From positions 124,001-188,000 of the forward strand of contig WOUP01000001.1 in the NCBI GenBank assembly GCA_009772895.1: a stretch of 64,000 bases of DNA, written 5' to 3'. The notes beneath the pieces are model-generated. The model was given only the letters and a program-made list of their open reading frames with translations, was not told the DNA's origin and searched no databases. Shown here piece after piece: positions 17,494-25,263 of this stretch; position 1 is the first letter of the stretch; each line of letters begins with the position of its first letter. Origin of the DNA: Puniceicoccaceae bacterium 5H (lineage in GTDB: Bacteria; Verrucomicrobiota; Verrucomicrobiia; Opitutales; Oceanipulchritudinaceae). A program made the translations under genes and the position numbers.

Positions 17494-18567
17494 TTAACCC
17501 ACGAGGCTGAGGACGGACTGCTGGCTTTGGGAGGCCAACGACAGCGACTGAATCCCGAGTTGCTGCGAGGTTTGCAGCGCCAGGAGATTCGCCCCTTCTT
17601 CATTTAAATCGGCCAGCGTCAACTTGTCGGCACCTTCTTCGAGGGTGTTGATCATGTCCGTCGTGAAGTCTTGTCGCAGGGACACGATGTTCACGTTTTG
17701 GGACAGCTGCTTGGCAGTATTGACGAGAGCTTGGTCGAACGACTCCAGATCCTTCACCATTTGCTGGAGATTGGTCTGGTAGTTGTCTCCATCCACGAAA
17801 CTCAGCGCATGGCTGGTGCCATCAGCGTTTTGGCTGGCGGCGGCGCTACCGGTGATGTCTGCGGAACGGATGCCCACGACAGCCGCATTGGCGGCGCCGG
17901 TGCCACCCGAGGCGATGCTGCTGCCGGCGATATTGAGGGAGATGGCATACTCCTGGGACACGGTGCTGGTGCCCACAGAGCGCGCGCCCGTAATATCGGA
18001 GGCGTTGGCAATTTCACCATTGGAATCGACGCTGACGCCGCTGGTGGAGCCTTGGACGTTGATGCCCGAGATAGAGAGCTGCGATTCGCCGAAGTTCTCG
18101 TTGAACTGCACCGTCAAGGTCTCCGTGCCACCGCTCGTGCGGTCAGCCTGGCCGGACTTCAGGAGATTGACGCCCTTGTAGGAGGAGTCGTTCACGAAGC
18201 TCTGCAGTTGGGAAATCAGTTCATTGAACTGCTGCCCCAGGCTGGCACGGTCGTTGGAGTCGGAGCTGGACAGCGTTTCGTCAACGACACCCTTCATCGC
18301 ACTGACGATGCCGCGCATGGCGGTAATGCCTTTGTCGGCGGCTTCGAGGGTGCTGACGGCCTGACCCATCCCGTCCAGACGGGATTCGAGTTGCGAAGCC
18401 CGGTCGTTCAGGTTGGAGGCGGCAAAGAAGTTGGTGGGGTTGTCGACGGCCGAATTCACCTTCCGGCCAGTGGCCAGACGTTCTTGGGTCGTGCCCAGCA
18501 ACTTGGAGGTTTGCTGGAGCGACACGAGGTTAGCGCGCATGCCCGCGCTGATGGCGATTGAGTTCAT
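17494..18567 (-). CDS. Flagellin 2
   Basis: A 357-aa flagellin paralogue of the genes at 16229 and 18768. It begins MNSIAISAGMRANLVSLQQT, has the VNSAVDNPTNFFAASNLNDR block and ends IQSLSLASQSQQSVLSLVG. The ribosome-binding region ACCAGAAAGGTAG is identical to that of flagellin 1, although the rest of the leader differs. The variable middle keeps the frame GINVQGSTSGVSVDSNGEIA. Three equal-length copies point to a multi-flagellin filament, as in Caulobacter or rhizobia, or to recent tandem duplication with selection on the termini. Confidence 0.97.
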   Translation of the reverse strand: MNSIAISAGMRANLVSLQQTSKLLGTTQERLATGRKVNSAVDNPTNFFAASNLNDRASQLESRLDGMGQAVSTLEAADKGITAMRGIVSAMKGVVDETLSSSDSNDRASLGQQFNELISQLQSFVNDSSYKGVNLLKSGQADRTSGGTETLTVQFNENFGESQLSISGINVQGSTSGVSVDSNGEIANASDITGARSVGTSTVSQEYAISLNIAGSSIASGGTGAANAAVVGIRSADITGSAAASQNADGTSHALSFVDGDNYQTNLQQMVKDLESFDQALVNTAKQLSQNVNIVSLRQDFTTDMINTLEEGADKLTLADLNEEGANLLALQTSQQLGIQSLSLASQSQQSVLSLVG

Positions 18568-18608
18568 TTTGGCTACCTTTCTGGTATGATGGAGATGTTC
18601 TAGCTCCA

Positions 18609-18633
18609 GGAAGACCCCACCGTGGGGCCTTCC
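18609..18633 (-). promoter_or_regulatory. Leader hairpin upstream of flagellin 2
   Basis: On the minus strand GGAAGGCCCCA pairs with TGGGGTCTTCC (one internal mismatch) around a CGG loop. The 3' end is 41 bases before the ATG at 18567, the same spacing as for flagellin 1. No U-tract follows, so a simple terminator is unlikely. It is interpreted as a structured 5' leader. Confidence 0.55.
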
Positions 18634-18682
18634 AAAGTCTCTAAAGGTAGCTCGGAAGGTGAGAAGGGGATGTCAAAGAACA

Positions 18683-18709
18683 GGCCGGAGCTGCAACGAG
18701 CTCACGGCC
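18683..18709 (-). terminator. Stem-loop downstream of flagellin 3, possible weak terminator
   Basis: GGCCGTGAGCT pairs with AGCTCCGGCC around CGTTGC, 59 bases past the stop at 18768, followed on the minus strand by TGTTCTTTG. The U-tract is poor. It could instead be part of the flagellin 2 promoter region. Confidence 0.4.
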
Positions 18710-18767
18710 GAAAATCTATAGGAGGACCGGAGGGCCCTCGGAAAAAAGAGAAGGAGGCTCCCGGGGC

Positions 18768-19841
18768 TTAACCCAGGAGGCTCAGAACGGACTGGTTGGA
18801 TTGAGACGCGAGCGAGAGGGACTGGGTGCCGAGCTGTTGGGCCGTTTGCAGGGCCAGCAGGTTCGCACCTTCTTCGTTCAGGTCGGCGAGCGTCAGCTTG
18901 TCCGCACCTTCCTCAAGCGTGTTGATGAGGTCGGTGGTGAAGTCCTGGCGCACCGTCACGATGTTGACGTTCTGGGCCAGTTGCTTGGAGGAATTCACCA
19001 GGGCCTGGTCGAACTTTTCGAGATCCTGCACCATGGCGCGGAGGTTGGCCTGGTAGGTGTCCGGGTCGACGAAGCTCAAGGTGTGGCCGGTGCCGTTGGC
19101 ATTTTCCGCGGCGGAGGCGGTGCCGGTGATGTCGGCTGCACGGATGCCCACCACGGACTGGTTGGCGGTGCCGGTGCCGCCCGATGTAAGGCCGGTGCCG
19201 TCTACGTTGAGCGTCAGCGCGTATTGCTGAGAAACCGTGCTGGTGCCGTTGGAGCGGGCACTGGTGATGTCGGAGGCGTTGGCAATTTCACCATTGGCGT
19301 CGAGCGAGACGCCACCGGTGGAGCCCTGGATGTTCACACCCTTGATCGAGAGGGTGCTGTCGCCGAAGTCTTCGTTGAACTGCACCGTCATCAGCGTCGT
19401 GGAGCCGGCGGTGCGGCCACTTTCGGCCGACTTCAGCAGGTTGATGCCCTTATAGGAGCCATCGCGAGAGAGGCCTTCGAGCTGGACGAGCAATTCGTTG
19501 AACTGCTTGCCGAGCGAAGCGCGGTCGCCGGAGTCGGAACTGGAGAGCGCTTCGTCTACGACACCCTTCATGGCACTGACGATGCTGCGCATGGAGGTCA
19601 TGGCCGTATCGGCGGCATTGAGGGTCGAGATGGCCTGGCCCATGCCGTCGAGGCGAGCCTCGAGCGCGGAGGCACGGTCGTTGAGGTTGGAGGCTGCGAA
19701 GAAGTTGAGGGGATTGTCGATGGCGCTGTTGACCTTGCGACCCGTGGAGAGGTGCTCCTGGGTCTTGTTCATCAGGTTCGACGTCTTTTGCAGCGAGACC
19801 AGGTTCGCCCGCATGCCGGTTGATAGTGCGATGTCGCTCAT
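18768..19841 (-). CDS. Flagellin 3
   Basis: A 357-aa flagellin. It begins MSDIALSTGMRANLVSLQKT, contains VNSAIDNPLNFFAASNLNDR and ends TQSLSLASQSNQSVLSLLG. It differs from the other two in small ways (NPLNFF for NPTNFF, EHLSTG for ERLATG/ERLSTG, SLLG end). Its upstream bases (AACCAGCTTCGGAATT) lack the AGAAAGGTAG ribosome-binding site of the other two, so it may be translated at a different level. It is the first of the three in transcription order and diverges from the asparagine synthetase gene. Confidence 0.97.
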   Translation of the reverse strand: MSDIALSTGMRANLVSLQKTSNLMNKTQEHLSTGRKVNSAIDNPLNFFAASNLNDRASALEARLDGMGQAISTLNAADTAMTSMRSIVSAMKGVVDEALSSSDSGDRASLGKQFNELLVQLEGLSRDGSYKGINLLKSAESGRTAGSTTLMTVQFNEDFGDSTLSIKGVNIQGSTGGVSLDANGEIANASDITSARSNGTSTVSQQYALTLNVDGTGLTSGGTGTANQSVVGIRAADITGTASAAENANGTGHTLSFVDPDTYQANLRAMVQDLEKFDQALVNSSKQLAQNVNIVTVRQDFTTDLINTLEEGADKLTLADLNEEGANLLALQTAQQLGTQSLSLASQSNQSVLSLLG

Positions 19842-20163
19842 AATTCCGAAGCTGGTTAAAGTGGAAGTTGAGTATTTGGTAGTTGAGTGATTCGCGATGC
19901 GGCGGCGGGCCGCTGTGTTCGCTGCCCAACTTTAAGCGGTACCGATGCCAAACAGTGTAAGTTGTTTGATTTCAGTTGGATAAAAAATAATGCGTGCCTC
20001 CGGCGAAATTGCCGGGCGACTGGGGGAAAATCTTTCCCCCAAGGAAACGACGGTAAGGGGGAAGCTTTTTCCGCCTTTGGGAGTGCGAAGCCGTCGCATT
20101 TACCTAAACTATGGTGAATTCGGGCCGACCCTTTACGTAGTTGTCGTCCCCCCCCTTTGATCT
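19842..20163. other. Divergent intergenic region between flagellin 3 and asparagine synthetase
   Basis: 322 bases without a gene. On the minus strand, 19882-19930 can form a three-part stem (GTTGGG with CTCAAC, GCGA with TCGC, GCGG with CCGC) ending 40 bases before the flagellin 3 start. This is close to the 41-base spacing of the other two leaders but weaker, with one G-U pair. Both divergent promoters should lie here. No convincing sigma-28 or sigma-54 box was found. Confidence 0.5.
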
Positions 20164-22152
20164 ATGTGTGGAATAGCCGGAGCCTTTGATGCGACCACCC
20201 GAGAGCACTTGCCTTTGGAGTGGGTGCGCGACGCCTCGGCCTGTCTGGAACGACGAGGCCCGGATGCTGAAGGCTTCGCCAACGGGCCGGGATACGCTTT
20301 TGCGCACCGTCGCCTCAGCATCATCGATGTGGAAGGCAGCCCGCAGCCCTGGAAAGACCCGCAGACCGGCGATGTGCTGGTGTTCAATGGCGAGATCTAC
20401 AACTTCCGCGAGTTGCGGGTGCTGCTCCAATCCGAAGGACACACCTTCGTCAGTCAGGGCGATACCGAGGTCTTGCTGCGAGCGTTGCAGGCATGGGGCC
20501 GCAAGGCACTGGGCAAGCTCAACGGCATGTTTGCCTTCGCCTTTTATCGCGCCCAGGAGCAGCGCCTTTGGCTCGCGCGCGACCATGCCGGGGTGAAGCC
20601 GCTCTATTATACCTTTGTCGGCAGTTGCTGCTTTTTCGGCTCGTCCATGGCCTCGGTGCTGAGCTTTCCGGGCGTGGAGCGCCAGTTGGATCTGGTCACC
20701 TTTTCGCACTATCTCTCCACGATCCGCACCACGCTGGGCCAGCGCACCCTGGTCGAAGGCGTGTCTACGCTGGAGCCGGGCAGCCTGCTCGAGCTCAGCC
20801 CGCGCCTGCCCAAGGCCATGCCCCTGCGCTACTGGCAATTGCCCGTGGTGCCGCCCGCCTCCAAGCGCCCGCGTGACATCCAGGATGCTGCGGAGGAGAT
20901 TCGCGCCGAAGTGCGAGCTGCAGTGGAGCGCCAGTTGGTGAGCGACGTCCCGCTGGGGGGCTTTTTAAGTGGCGGCCTCGATTCCTGTATCATCGCGAGC
21001 CAGGCCAGCCTTATTACCGGAGGACGCTACCACTGTTATACCGTGGGCTATGAGCGCGAGGGGACCTTCGGGCAAGCCTATCACGAGTTCCCTTATGTCG
21101 ATCTTGCGGCGGATGCCCTGCAGCTGCGCTGCCGGAAGATCGTGCTGGACGAGAAGGACTATCTGGACGACTGGCAATATTTGCTGGAGCAGAAGGGGCA
21201 GCCGCTCAGCACACCCAACGAAGTCGGGATCTACCGCCTGGCCCGCGCCTTGCGCAACGATTATACTGTGGCGCTGAGCGGGGAGGGAGCCGACGAGGTT
21301 TTTGCTGGCTATACGCTACCCTATGCTTCCGCCTGGGACTTTGAGCGCGCACATGAGCTCGAGCACTGGCCGCAGGCCGAGCGCGAGGCCTACGAGAAGT
21401 CGCTGCGCCGACTCTACGGCGTAGACCGCTTCGGCAATCTGACCGAACATTATTTCCGGCTCAATTCGTGGGTGCCGCTCGGGATGAAGTTCCAGATCCT
21501 CAACGAGCAGACCATTGAGGGCGTGCAGCAAGACGAACATATGTTCCTGCATTACCTCCGCGTGCTCGAGGGGTTGAGCGACCTGACCCCCATGGATCGT
21601 TACCTGCACCTGCATGCCCAGATCAACCTCGAGGGGCTGCTCAGCCGCCTGGATTCGAGTACGATGGCGGCGAGTGTGGAAGGGCGGGTGCCCTTTACCG
21701 ATCCGCGCCTGATGAGCATGGCATTCCAGTTGCCCGACGCGCTCAAGTTGGACTGGATCGACGACGAGGCGCGCAAGGAGGGCAAGACGCTCAACGCCCA
21801 GGAGCTGGACGCCCAAGGGCTGGTGCTGCCCAAGCGGGTTTTACGCGAAGGCTTCCGCAACGACCTGCCGCCGGAAATCCTGACGCGCCGCAAGGTTTCG
21901 TTCCCCACACCTTTCCAGGAAATGCTGGCGGGGCCGTGGCGGCAGTTCGCGCGCGATACGCTGCTCGGTTCAGAAATCGTCGATGAGCTTTGCCGGGGAG
22001 ATGCCGTTGCCTTCCTGCTCGAACGTTCCGGTGAGCGCGCCTACAACATGCCGTTGTGGCCGCTGCTCAATATCGCATTATGGGCAGAAACGTTTGACAT
22101 TCGCATGCCGACGGCTACTTCGACAGATGTCGCCTCGGTAACTACCTCATGA
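20164..22152 (+). CDS. asnB: Asparagine-synthetase-family glutamine-dependent amidotransferase (AsnB type)
   Basis: A 662-aa protein. The start MCGIAGAF exposes Cys2 as the N-terminal glutaminase nucleophile, and RGPDAEGF and VFNGEIYNF complete the class II amidotransferase domain. The ATP-pyrophosphatase loop SGGLDS is at residues 269-274, followed by a synthetase half with ALSGEGADEVFAGY and ASVEGRVPFTDPRL. By sequence it is a full asparagine synthetase. However, its stop overlaps the ATG of the FliS-like gene and it faces a flagellin, so a role in amidating a flagellin glycan precursor is possible. Plain asparagine synthesis cannot be excluded. Confidence 0.9.
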   Translation: MCGIAGAFDATTREHLPLEWVRDASACLERRGPDAEGFANGPGYAFAHRRLSIIDVEGSPQPWKDPQTGDVLVFNGEIYNFRELRVLLQSEGHTFVSQGDTEVLLRALQAWGRKALGKLNGMFAFAFYRAQEQRLWLARDHAGVKPLYYTFVGSCCFFGSSMASVLSFPGVERQLDLVTFSHYLSTIRTTLGQRTLVEGVSTLEPGSLLELSPRLPKAMPLRYWQLPVVPPASKRPRDIQDAAEEIRAEVRAAVERQLVSDVPLGGFLSGGLDSCIIASQASLITGGRYHCYTVGYEREGTFGQAYHEFPYVDLAADALQLRCRKIVLDEKDYLDDWQYLLEQKGQPLSTPNEVGIYRLARALRNDYTVALSGEGADEVFAGYTLPYASAWDFERAHELEHWPQAEREAYEKSLRRLYGVDRFGNLTEHYFRLNSWVPLGMKFQILNEQTIEGVQQDEHMFLHYLRVLEGLSDLTPMDRYLHLHAQINLEGLLSRLDSSTMAASVEGRVPFTDPRLMSMAFQLPDALKLDWIDDEARKEGKTLNAQELDAQGLVLPKRVLREGFRNDLPPEILTRRKVSFPTPFQEMLAGPWRQFARDTLLGSEIVDELCRGDAVAFLLERSGERAYNMPLWPLLNIALWAETFDIRMPTATSTDVASVTTS

Positions 22153-22469
22153 ATCGAAACGTGCCGGCCGCCTACAAAAAAGCTCAAGCTGCAGGCTCCA
22201 CTCCCATGGAACGCCTCCGCCATGTGACACGTCGTGCTTTGGAGCATTGCACCAAGCAGGAGAAGGAGCAGACGCTTGTCGGGCTTCAGCACCTCCGCAA
22301 CGGCTTGGACTACCAACGCATGCCGGAGATCGCACTGGGCCTGGGCCGCATCTACCAGTATTGCGAGACCGCGGTACAGGAAGAGAACTGGGGTGAAGCC
22401 GTGCGTATGTTAGCCGGTCTCGATGCAATTTGGGATCAGCTGGAGAAGAAAAAGCGGAAAGGTGCCTGA
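22149..22469 (+). CDS. fliS: Divergent FliS-like flagellin export chaperone
   Basis: A 106-aa helical protein. The N-terminal NVPAAYKKAQ matches the conserved AYKQ start of FliS. TPMERLRHVTRRALEHC aligns with helix 1, QTLVGLQHLRNGLDY with the LRxSLD region, and GRIYQYCETAVQEENWGEAV with the YDYM/LLEAN region. FliS binds the C-terminal helix of flagellin and prevents early polymerisation. It overlaps asnB by 4 bases and the zinc-ribbon gene by 1. The similarity is weak and the call leans on the flagellin context. Confidence 0.6.
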   Translation: MNRNVPAAYKKAQAAGSTPMERLRHVTRRALEHCTKQEKEQTLVGLQHLRNGLDYQRMPEIALGLGRIYQYCETAVQEENWGEAVRMLAGLDAIWDQLEKKKRKGA

Positions 22470-22684
22470 TGCAGACCTCTTCCGCAGGCCGCAAGTTTAT
22501 CGGCGCGCACTTCCAGCCGTGCAACATCTACGGTCGCCTCTATCTGAACAAGGAGGGCACCGCCTACGTCGGTAATTGTCCCAAGTGCGGTCAGTCACAC
22601 CGGGTCAAGGCCGGCCCCAAGGGGGCTGACGTCAAGATGGTCCAGATCTTCTGCTTTTACGGGGGCGCCCCCGGCCGCTATTGA
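22469..22684 (+). CDS. Small zinc-ribbon protein of unknown function
   Basis: A 71-aa protein. The start ATG overlaps the fliS stop (TGATG). One CPKCG knuckle is visible, in VGNCPKCGQSHRVKAG, with further cysteines near the start (FQPCNIYGRLYLN) and end (IFCFYGG). The family is not recognised. The tight coupling to asnB and fliS suggests it belongs to the same process. Its 3' end overlaps the convergent TonB-domain frame by about 50 bases. Confidence 0.65.
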   Translation: MQTSSAGRKFIGAHFQPCNIYGRLYLNKEGTAYVGNCPKCGQSHRVKAGPKGADVKMVQIFCFYGGAPGRY

Positions 22685-23181
22685 GCGGGCCAGACCGTTC
22701 TACTGCATCTGGAAGGAGAAGGCTTGTTCGCGGCAGCGTGAACCGATGCGTTACACGCACATTGACGGGCTCATCGCCGATGTGGGCTGGAGCGAAGTTC
22801 GCTTCCGCCAATGCTTCCAAAATGGCGCCTCTGAAGGACCAGTCATTTTGTTGCCTCGACCTCGAATCAGCCGACTCTGCCATCCGCGACTATCTCGTAA
22901 GTTAGGACGACCTCGGGCGTGTGACCCGCATCGGAGACAGGTACAGGCTCTTTTAGCCGAAGGGGTTCAAGCAGCGCAGGCTGTTGCGTGACCTCCGATG
23001 GTAGATAGACGTGGCCAAGGCCTCCTTCGGTTTGAAGTGGATAGGCACCGCCAGTCTGGACCTGGACCGGCTGGATTTCAACCGTTTGTGGCGTGGAGGC
23101 ACATCCGCTGGCGAAGATGAGAACCGCCAGCGGCATCAGGCTGAGGAACCAGAACCGAAACGGCGTGGCGATAAGGCGCAT
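22632..23181 (-). pseudogene. Frameshifted lipoprotein with a C-terminal TonB domain
   Basis: Reading frame 1, from the ATG at 23181, gives a lipoprotein signal with lipobox FASGC. It ends in VVLTYEIVADGRVG at a stop near 22867. The -1 related frame continues without a break (ADSRSRQQNDW, then GAILEALAEANFAPAHIGDE and VNVRVTHRFTLP). Joined at 22871-22872, the two frames make a complete TonB C-terminal domain (xxVLTYEIVADGRVADSR...VRVTHRFTL). Removing one base of a CC pair in the plus strand restores the frame. It is either a true inactivating mutation or a sequencing error. A TonB domain on a lipoprotein, away from an inner-membrane anchor, is itself unusual. Confidence 0.7.
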
Positions 23182-23249
23182 AAGGGTTAAGCCTTTACCA
23201 CTGCGCGGCCCAATACAAGCCAAACGTTATCCTGCGGACGGTTTGGGCC

Positions 23250-24176
23250 CTACACCATGCCTTCGAGCGTCATGGGCAGGCGCTTCAAGGTGCGGGTAAG
23301 GGACGCCATGGCGAGGTTGGCCTGTTGGCGCTTGCCGCCAAAGAGCAGCATCCAGCCCGGCTGTTCGTGCAGCTCCATTGGTTCGTCGTCCTCTTCTTCC
23401 TTCTCGACCGGTTCGATGTTCTCGATGCCGAAAATGCCCTCCTGCACGAGCATCTGGTCCGCGAGTTGAATCGCAGCGGCTGTCAGTGCGTAACGGCCTG
23501 CGCGGGTAGGAGAAAACTGGTGGGCGATGCCCTCGAAGATCTCCGCCTTGAGACGGTTCTTTTGCAGATAATAGGCGCCCATCTGGGCGTGATCCCAGCC
23601 GATGAGCCGGCGCTCCTCCTCGGCGACCTCTCGCGGTGATGTCCACGTCTGCTGATGGATTTGCACAAACTCATCTGGAAAGGCGGCCGCCATTACGATC
23701 TTGCCCACCTTGTGCAGTAGGCCGATCAGGTAGTCGGTATCGTCCTCGTAGGTGATGTCGGCCACGGCCAGAATCTCGCGCGTGAGCAGGGCAGAGCCGA
23801 TGCTGTGCTGCCATAGCTTGCGCCATTCGATGCCCTTTACGCTGCGCTGGATCTGCTCGAAGTCTTCGATCACGGGCGTGGCGAGCGCGAGTTCCTTGAT
23901 CTGGCGCAGGCCGAGGTAAAAGACTGCTTCCTCGATGTTGGTGATCTTGTGCGAAATCCCGAAAAAGACCGAGTTGACCAGTTTGAGCAGGCGCGAGGTA
24001 AGGGAAGGGTCGCGGCTGATGATCTCGGCAATCTGCGCGGTAAAGCTGTACTCCGTGTTGAGGAGGTTACTCAGGGCGTTGCTGATACTACGGAGGGAAG
24101 CCAGTTGGGGCACATTGTCGATGCGGTGCCGGATGGCTTCCTCGGGGCGGGGCATGGGCTGCGCGGCAGAGCTCAT
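23250..24176 (-). CDS. HDOD-domain signalling protein
   Basis: A 308-aa protein whose first ~220 residues form an HDOD domain: DNVPQLASLRSISNALSNLL, then IISRDPSLTSRLLKLVNSVF and AVFYLGLRQIKELALATPV. The HD metal ligands are partly degenerate, as usual for HDOD (LLHKVGKIVM). An acidic stretch VEKEEEDDEPMEL precedes the C-terminus. HDOD proteins act in motility and signalling networks without a fixed catalytic role. Its start overlaps the FlgM-like stop by 4 bases, which ties it to flagellar regulation here. Confidence 0.88.
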   Translation of the reverse strand: MSSAAQPMPRPEEAIRHRIDNVPQLASLRSISNALSNLLNTEYSFTAQIAEIISRDPSLTSRLLKLVNSVFFGISHKITNIEEAVFYLGLRQIKELALATPVIEDFEQIQRSVKGIEWRKLWQHSIGSALLTREILAVADITYEDDTDYLIGLLHKVGKIVMAAAFPDEFVQIHQQTWTSPREVAEEERRLIGWDHAQMGAYYLQKNRLKAEIFEGIAHQFSPTRAGRYALTAAAIQLADQMLVQEGIFGIENIEPVEKEEEDDEPMELHEQPGWMLLFGGKRQQANLAMASLTRTLKRLPMTLEGMV

Positions 24177-24451
24177 AGGCGAATGGCTTTGGCCAGGATC
24201 TTCGAAAGTTCGTCTACAATGTCAGCAGAGGGGTAATTGGCATCGCGGGCCAGGCGTTTGGCGAGTTCGGCCACTTCGTCACGGACTTCCGGCATGGTGA
24301 TCAGGCGGTCGACCATCTCACGGACCTGGTTCAGGGCCACCTGATCCGGCTCGAGCGAGGGCAGGCTGGAGGCGGAAGCACTACCGCTACTGCTGCCATT
24401 GCGGCGAACGGACTTATAGGAGGAGACTCGGCGATCGTTGTTGATCCTCAT
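24173..24451 (-). CDS. flgM: FlgM-like anti-sigma-28 factor (putative)
   Basis: A 92-aa protein with an MRINND start, a disordered Ser-rich N-terminal half (SSSGSASASSLPSL) and two predicted C-terminal helices. The second contains PEVRDEVAELAKRLARDANY followed by PSADIVDELSKILAKAI. This resembles the FlgM end, where an alanine/arginine helix is followed by a Y-x(2-4)-D-x-x-x-A-x-x-L helix. FlgM holds FliA inactive until the hook is complete. The family is short and weakly conserved; the flagellar neighbourhood supports the call. It overlaps the HDOD gene and follows the lipoprotein gene by 3 bases. Confidence 0.55.
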   Translation of the reverse strand: MRINNDRRVSSYKSVRRNGSSSGSASASSLPSLEPDQVALNQVREMVDRLITMPEVRDEVAELAKRLARDANYPSADIVDELSKILAKAIRL

Positions 24452-24454
24452 GGC

Positions 24455-25114
24455 TCAGTGGCGCTTGGGCAAAGTGTGGAAGAGGGATTGGGAAACGACG
24501 GCCAGGAACCGCCGTGGGCTGTAGCTGGCCCGTTGAGCAAAGGCTTCGACCGGGGCGTCGAGGTTGTCTGCTTCGGTTTTCTCAGCTGCTTCTTGCAGGG
24601 CTGGATTGCCTGCTGTCTCAGTATGATCGACGGTCCAGACGGTTTCTCCAGTCGAAATGTCGACCAACTGGGCCTTCATGGAAACTTCCATGGGCGGGTA
24701 GGGTCGAAAATGATTCAAGTCCACCAGCATCAAGCCCGTAGCGCCGTAATCGTCCAGGATGCGCTGGGGCAGGTCGCGTGGGAGTCGAGTCTGGCTGTTG
24801 ATCTGGGTATCGCCATACCAGTCACGCATAATTTCGCGCGGGATCGTGACGACTTCAAAGCGCGTGGATTCACGCAAGGCCTGGGCCACGACCTCGTCCA
24901 CATAATCGTCAGTGTAAGGCTGGTAGCCTTCCCAGTAGACCGGCAGCAGCGCCACCCGCTGAATGTGGCTGGGCAACTCATCGTCCACTTCATAGACGTT
25001 GTCGACCGGTACGCGAGCGTCTCCCGGAGCATGGCTCTGGCAGCCCCAGAAGATGGCGGGTATCAAGGCGATCGCCAGGCGCAGCAGGTAGACTGGGCGA
25101 GAATCGTGTTTCAT
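24455..25114 (-). CDS. Lipoprotein of unknown function in the FlgM-HDOD operon
   Basis: A 219-aa protein. A hydrophobic signal (LLRLAIALIPAIFWGC) ends in a plausible lipobox cysteine. The mature part has HIQRVALLPVYWEGYQPYTD, then ALRESTRFEVVTIPRE and GATGLMLVDLNHFRPYPP. This layout (ALLP strand, a helix, a 'fate of the partner' strand and an STGETVW strand near the end) recalls the CsgG/LpoB/FlgO-type lipoprotein fold, but no specific family was recognised. It is the first gene of the operon with the FlgM-like and HDOD genes, which may mean an envelope role for the flagellum. Confidence 0.6.
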   Translation of the reverse strand: MKHDSRPVYLLRLAIALIPAIFWGCQSHAPGDARVPVDNVYEVDDELPSHIQRVALLPVYWEGYQPYTDDYVDEVVAQALRESTRFEVVTIPREIMRDWYGDTQINSQTRLPRDLPQRILDDYGATGLMLVDLNHFRPYPPMEVSMKAQLVDISTGETVWTVDHTETAGNPALQEAAEKTEADNLDAPVEAFAQRASYSPRRFLAVVSQSLFHTLPKRH

Positions 25115-25263
25115 GAAAGGCCTCAGCGTTTATATCGGACAGCTGCAGGAATCCTTTATAAGAGAAGAACTTTTCTAATGAGAAACGCTTTTTTTAAAGA
25201 CGAGCAGCCGCAGACCGACTTTTTAACGCAATCTGACATCACCCGTCCATACCTTCTGATCGC

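Noticed and set aside
19990-20010. Sigma-54-like GGCACG element upstream of flagellin 3 (minus strand)
   Set aside because: The -24 half fits but the -12 half reads ATTTTT where TTGC is needed.
22681-22905. Plus-strand frame at 22681-22905 as a separate gene
   Set aside because: It is antisense to the TonB-domain frame, whose sequence is clearly protein-like.
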